This document shows positions 59,852 to 64,000 of a DNA stretch of 64,000 nucleotides, piece by piece; within the stretch, counting starts at the first letter, position 1, and each line of letters begins with the position of its first letter. The stretch covers positions 1 to 64,000 of the forward strand of contig NZ_JAKCFI010000002.1 of the NCBI RefSeq assembly GCF_021412625.1, given 5' to 3'. Origin of the DNA: Myxococcus stipitatus (GTDB lineage: Bacteria > Myxococcota > Myxococcia > Myxococcales > Myxococcaceae). A model generated the notes under the pieces. It searched no databases and was not told the origin of the DNA. It was given only the letters and a program-made list of their open reading frames with translations. The position numbers and the translations under genes are program-made.

Positions 59852-62800
59852 TCACTTGCCGCAGATGTTCGTGTCCCGCAGCCGGCTGAGCTGTCCCACG
59901 GCATTGCCCTTCAGCGAGCGGACATAGAGCCCGCCCACGAAGCTCCCCTCGTAGAAGGACATGTCTGCCTTTGGTGCAAGCACTGTGCCGTAGAATCCAT
60001 AATCATACGCCTCGAGGTAGGTGGCGTCCGGGAAGTTGAAGAGGACGCCGGTCTCGTCGATGCCGCCGTTGAAGACGTGGCCGAAGTTGGTGAACAGCGC
60101 GGAGGTGCCGCGGACGTTGATGACCACCAGGCTCTTCTCGGGCGCCTCGATGGTGAGCAGCTTGGCGTCCTTGAAGGCGCTGGCCTTGAGCTCGAAGACG
60201 TTCACCGACTCCTTGCCATACAGGGAGATGCCGCCCCACGACTCGATGACCGCCTTGCCGGTGGCGGGCAGGTCCGCGAGGTTGCTCGACAGGGATTGCA
60301 GGGCATTGCCCAGGGCGGAGAAGTTGATGGGCGTCCCCCGGGCGATGGTGCCTCGCTTGATGTAGACCTTGCCGTCGGTGATGTACTTGCCGCCGTACCG
60401 GACGTCGCCGTAGAGGGTGCCGTTGGCGAGCGAGAGGGAGCCTCCGGCGACGAGCGCGTTCGAGAAGTCGTTCTCCGGGAGCTTGGCGCCCACCGAGAAG
60501 TTCTGGAGGGACACGTCGCGGCCCGCGGCGACCTTCCCGTAGACCTCGTTGCCCTCCATGTAGTCGTCGAGGACGAAGAGGTTGTACTCGCCCAGGCGGA
60601 CCTGGATGCACGGGTTCGTCGCCGTGTCGCCGACGGTGACGGTGATGCTGGTGAGCACCGTCCCGTTGAGCACCATGACGGTGGCCATGCCCTTGGAGAC
60701 GCCGGTCAGCGTCCCGTCGGCGGTGATGGTGGCGATGCTGGCGTTCGACGTGGAGTAGCGCGTTCCCAGGGTGGGCGAGGAGATGTCCCGCGTCACGCCA
60801 TCCGAATAGAGGCCGTGCACGACCAGCTTGCGCCTGGCGCCCGGGCCGCTGAGGGTGGCGTCGCCGTTGAGGACCTCGATGGTCTTCAACCCGGCCGAGT
60901 TCACCACGGGCAGCGAGACGTGAGGCGACGACAGCATCTGGCCCTGGGCGTCGATGCCGAAGGCCACGAACTCGACGGTGCCGATGGCCTCCTCGGGAAT
61001 CTGGAACAGCGTCGAGAACGGCGCGGCCTCGAGGATGGTGGCGCGCCCCGCGCCGACGATGACGACCGTTTCGGGCTGGAATCCCCCGGAGGCGGACACG
61101 TTGACGGTGAGGGTGCTCCCTGGCTTCACCCGGGTGTCGGGCGTGGGGTAGGTGATGCTCAGGCTCCCGGCGGCCGCGCTGGCGCGGGCCTGCTTCAGGA
61201 CCTCCATCGCGGGCGCGGCGGGGGCGAACCCGCCACAGCCGTCCTGCGCGGGCACGTCCGCGGGGCTGGGCAGGCTGGGGGCGAAGTTGGCGCCACCGAC
61301 GGGGCTGTTGAGCAACGCGACGAGCGAGGAACCATGGTCCTTGTCGTTGGGGACCTTGAAGTGCTCGGAGTCCCGGTTCGTCGTGACCACGGTGAAGTTG
61401 CTGATGGCGGAGCTCCCATTGGGCAGGCCGCCCTGCTGGTCGTAGGTGGGGACGAAGACGTCATGCGGGTCCCCGCAGAACACCTTGCTGTTGGTCCCGA
61501 GGATGAGCTGCTGCCGGACGGTGGCCGGCTGGCCATGCGTCTGCGGATGGTAGGTCTCCAGCTTGGTGTACAGCACCTTGATGTTGTCGGGCAGGAGGGT
61601 GAAGGTGGGCGTGCGTGGCAGGCTCTGGGCGCCCTGGCTGACGAAGACATGGCTGGGGACGGAGGTCTGCCGGATGCCTTCGATGACCGGGCTGTCCACC
61701 TGCAGGTCGTCGATGGCGGCGCCGCCGGCGACCTCGAGGTGGATGGGCGGCGTCAGGAGGGCCAGCGCGTCCACGACCTGGGCCCAGGCCGTGGGGTCGG
61801 CGACCTTGATGTACTCGCGCATGGCCACGGCGGCGTTCGCCAGGCGCGTGCCGTTGTGCGGCGTATTCAAGGTGATGAGGCGGTTGATCTTCCCCTCCAT
61901 GAAGCTGTCGTAGGCCCGGTAGTTGGCCCAGTCGACGTACTTGCGGGCGAGCAGCCCCCCCATGCCGTGGGCGATGACGTCCACCTGGGTGACGGCGAGC
62001 TGCGCCTGGCGCATCTCGTCCAGGGCCTCCTCGATGCTCTCCGGCACCGCGAGCTGGTTGGCGGCGGAGGTCATCCGCTCCGAGGCCGTCGACGAGTAGT
62101 CCGCGCACGTCAGCCGGAACAGCTCGCTCTTGGCGAAGCTGTCGTCCGTGGAGGTGATGAAGTCGCACGACGACCAGACGTCGTGGACCAGGACCACGGG
62201 CGGACGCACGATGGCGAGCCCGACCTGGGTCGTGAACCCCGTGCCTGAATTGGGGACGTATTCGGCCTTGAGCTTCAAGGGCCGGGTGGTGGCGGCGGCG
62301 AAGCCTCCGCTGTCGAAGTCCGCGGGGCTGATGTACAGGGCGAACGCGTAGTGGACGCCGCCGAAGGGCACGGTGTTCACGTCGACGGAGGCGGCGCGGG
62401 CGAGGCTCCCGACGGCGCTCACGGTGCCGTCCGCGGGGCTCGCGCCGTCGATGGAGAACCTCACGCGGCCAGCGGTGGCGACCTTGACGCGCAGGAGCAC
62501 CTGCGTCACGCCATCCGCGGCGATACCCTGGATGTGCGGCACGGCTTCCGTCGCGTTCACCAGCTGCGAGGTGTCCGTCACCACGGTCCCCAGGTAGTTG
62601 TGGATGAGCGTGGGGTTGGGGTCCACCACCTCCATGTTGGCGAAGGTGATGTTGTCGATGACCACCGCGGAGTCCAGCACGCCGTCGCCCAGGTCCCGCA
62701 GGTCGAACTCCAGCGTGACGCTGCCGCCGGGAATGACCTCGAAGTTGGCGGTCCTGAAGTCAGTCACCCCCGCGTCCGGGAAGCGCATGATGTCCGGCGG

Positions 62801-63523
62801 ATAGGTGATGGGGAAGAAGTCGACGCCGGACGGGTCGTCCGCGAACAGCGTGTCGTAGTAGGTGCCGCGGGCGCGGGTGGTGGACACGTCGAAGAAGGTG
62901 GAGCTGTTCACGGACGCGGTGGCCACCAGGCGCCGGCCGCTCACGTCCTCGACGTGGGCGTTGAACGTGTCGTTGTACTGGGTCCCGATGTATTCGGGCG
63001 ATTCGGCGCTCAGGAACCGGTAGTCGAAGGACATGCGGTTGTTGCCGAGCGGCACCTTGACGGTGACCCGGAAGGTGACCACGTCACCGTCCGCGCCCGT
63101 GGGCGGGAAGTCCGTGCCGGGCTCGGGCAGGTGGCTGGCGTCGTTGATGTTGCCCGTGCTCAGGACGACCAGCGAGTCGCCCTTGCGAGGCGTGATGTCG
63201 TCGCCGTACTTGTTCAGCACCATGGCCGCCTGGGGATTGAGGGCCACGAGCGACGAGCTCGCCACCATTCCCGCCGGCAGGTCGAGCGCGTTGGAGACCT
63301 CCATCGCGCTGGCGAGCGTGGAGACCGCGGCCACGGGCCTGGCCAGGCTCAGGGTCGCGGCGCGGCGGCGCTCGGCCACCGCCTCGTCGCTCAGGCGTCG
63401 CTGGGCCCCTTGCGCCGTGGGCTGCTGGGTGGACCGCGGCGAAGGCGGGGGGGGAGCATCTCCACCGCACGCCGCCACCAGCGCGACGACGAACGGGAGC
63501 AGCAAGGACTTGCGCGTCTGCAT
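59852..63523 (-). CDS. Lipoprotein with choice-of-anchor L, alpha/beta hydrolase, Ig-like and choice-of-anchor A domains
   Basis: 1223 residues. Lipobox VAACG near 18. Domain order by motif: choice-of-anchor L (about 60-280, ALDLPAGMVASSS and NRMSFDYRFLSAESPEYIGTQYND in pieces); a linker; an esterase/lipase-like domain (about 430-780, VLVHDVWSSCD, then VIAHGMGGLLARKYVDW with an SxxG-like nucleophile replaced by GMGG); a bacterial Ig-like domain (about 900-1000); and a choice-of-anchor A domain (about 1000-1223). The pentapeptide is HGMGG, not HGSGG or GxSxG, so catalytic activity is uncertain. It starts at 63523 because the signal peptide begins there. Confidence 0.7.
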   Translation of the reverse strand: MQTRKSLLLPFVVALVAACGGDAPPPPSPRSTQQPTAQGAQRRLSDEAVAERRRAATLSLARPVAAVSTLASAMEVSNALDLPAGMVASSSLVALNPQAAMVLNKYGDDITPRKGDSLVVLSTGNINDASHLPEPGTDFPPTGADGDVVTFRVTVKVPLGNNRMSFDYRFLSAESPEYIGTQYNDTFNAHVEDVSGRRLVATASVNSSTFFDVSTTRARGTYYDTLFADDPSGVDFFPITYPPDIMRFPDAGVTDFRTANFEVIPGGSVTLEFDLRDLGDGVLDSAVVIDNITFANMEVVDPNPTLIHNYLGTVVTDTSQLVNATEAVPHIQGIAADGVTQVLLRVKVATAGRVRFSIDGASPADGTVSAVGSLARAASVDVNTVPFGGVHYAFALYISPADFDSGGFAAATTRPLKLKAEYVPNSGTGFTTQVGLAIVRPPVVLVHDVWSSCDFITSTDDSFAKSELFRLTCADYSSTASERMTSAANQLAVPESIEEALDEMRQAQLAVTQVDVIAHGMGGLLARKYVDWANYRAYDSFMEGKINRLITLNTPHNGTRLANAAVAMREYIKVADPTAWAQVVDALALLTPPIHLEVAGGAAIDDLQVDSPVIEGIRQTSVPSHVFVSQGAQSLPRTPTFTLLPDNIKVLYTKLETYHPQTHGQPATVRQQLILGTNSKVFCGDPHDVFVPTYDQQGGLPNGSSAISNFTVVTTNRDSEHFKVPNDKDHGSSLVALLNSPVGGANFAPSLPSPADVPAQDGCGGFAPAAPAMEVLKQARASAAAGSLSITYPTPDTRVKPGSTLTVNVSASGGFQPETVVIVGAGRATILEAAPFSTLFQIPEEAIGTVEFVAFGIDAQGQMLSSPHVSLPVVNSAGLKTIEVLNGDATLSGPGARRKLVVHGLYSDGVTRDISSPTLGTRYSTSNASIATITADGTLTGVSKGMATVMVLNGTVLTSITVTVGDTATNPCIQVRLGEYNLFVLDDYMEGNEVYGKVAAGRDVSLQNFSVGAKLPENDFSNALVAGGSLSLANGTLYGDVRYGGKYITDGKVYIKRGTIARGTPINFSALGNALQSLSSNLADLPATGKAVIESWGGISLYGKESVNVFELKASAFKDAKLLTIEAPEKSLVVINVRGTSALFTNFGHVFNGGIDETGVLFNFPDATYLEAYDYGFYGTVLAPKADMSFYEGSFVGGLYVRSLKGNAVGQLSRLRDTNICGK

Positions 63524-63685
63524 CAGGTTCACTCCGGTGCGTTGGGCTCGAGGGTCAGGCGGACCGCGGGATGACGAAGGCGAAGACGGCCACTCCGTGG
63601 GCGCCCACGGAGTGGCCGTTCGAGGCATGGGGACGGACCCCGCCTTCACGCGCGGGGCCGTCGACGTGGACTGCCAGGGCGCGGG

Positions 63686-64000
63686 CTACCGGCGCTGGAG
63701 CGACAGCTGGTAGTCGCGGTGCCACCGGCTCGGCAGGCGCGCGAGCATGTCGCCCGTCCTGGGCTGCTGGGCGATGGACTCGTACTTCTTCTGGATCTGC
63801 CCGTCACCCACGAGGAAGCCGTTGGCGTACACCGCCGTCTGGTCCTCGCCGAGCGCGGACTGCTCCGCCTTGGTGCCGACCTTGACGTTGTAGACCTTGC
63901 CGGTGAACGCCTCGCGGCGGACCTCGACGAGCTTGCTGGGGCCCGTCTTCGTCATGACCAGGTCGCCCTTCTTCAGCTCGCGTGCCTGGACCATGCCGCG
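63686..64000 (-). CDS. Hint-domain protein, C-terminal part (runs off the window)
   Basis: The last 100 or so residues are visible. LKKGDLVMTKTG, the pair VYNVKVG and TAVYANGFLVGDGQIQKKY are the late strands of a Hint (hedgehog/intein) fold, in which AYAN-like ANG and the preceding segment are standard. Such domains sit near the C-terminus of polymorphic-toxin and secreted proteins and can cut their own chain. Here the Hint-like part is followed by about 35 residues (QQPRTGDMLARLPSRWHRDYQLSLQRR in pieces), so no long toxin follows on this end. The catalytic cysteine or serine would be upstream, outside the window. Confidence 0.6.
   Translation of the reverse strand, partial: RGMVQARELKKGDLVMTKTGPSKLVEVRREAFTGKVYNVKVGTKAEQSALGEDQTAVYANGFLVGDGQIQKKYESIAQQPRTGDMLARLPSRWHRDYQLSLQRR

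Overview
The window is GC-rich, densely coded DNA from a myxobacterium, probably a Myxococcaceae member. The evidence is very strong third-position G/C, a TIGR02265/DUF2378 protein (a myxobacterial paralogue family), a Myxo-CTERM-like C-terminal tail, many secreted lipoproteins and hydrolases, and an FHA protein. I recognise about 40 protein genes and no rRNA, tRNA or CRISPR array. Function calls rest on motif and family recognition; no database search was run.

Layout. 1-6743 (minus): a carbon-sensing cluster. A small two-helix membrane protein, a symporter-histidine kinase fusion and an NtrC-type sigma54 activator form one overlapping operon. Next to it lie an outer-membrane porin and acetyl-CoA synthetase (acs). 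Acs is broken at about base 119-126, and the outermost ~118 bases do not look like acs. GTTAC half-sites and a GG-N10-GC sigma54-like site lie upstream of the porin. 7029-16214: mixed small genes (FHA protein, Eis-type acetyltransferase, epimerase, WGR protein, solute-binding protein, secreted GH88 glycosidase, M14 carboxypeptidase, Spy-like protein). 16528-22938: housekeeping genes (dnaE, a crotonase, a TyrA-chorismate mutase fusion, a RibD/DHFR-like reductase). 22951-27828: M50 protease with TPRs, U32 protease/hydroxylase, a 2,4-dienoyl-CoA reductase-like SDR. 27998-44688: mostly envelope and secreted proteins (giant Ig-like lipoprotein, M3 peptidase, beta-lactamase-fold proteins, LVIVD-repeat lipoprotein, a tandemly duplicated Cys-rich lipoprotein, a carboxypeptidase-regulatory-like repeat protein).

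44716-48072 (minus) is the most interesting segment: an Sdp-like antimicrobial-peptide locus. A DUF5819/SdpA-like protein, an HTTM/SdpB-like membrane protein and a 90-residue secreted peptide precursor are followed by a rho-independent terminator. Upstream lies a second copy of the precursor (88 residues), carried on a ~460 bp duplicated segment that still contains the 3' end of the sdpB-like gene. The same bipartite 35 bp promoter-like element precedes both units. No immunity gene is recognisable.

48195-64000: lipase and foldase-like pair, glycogen phosphorylase translationally coupled to a SnoaL-like gene, a TIGR02265 protein, an M23 peptidase, an M36 fungalysin-like protease, a large alpha/beta hydrolase with anchor domains, and the end of a Hint-domain protein at the window edge.
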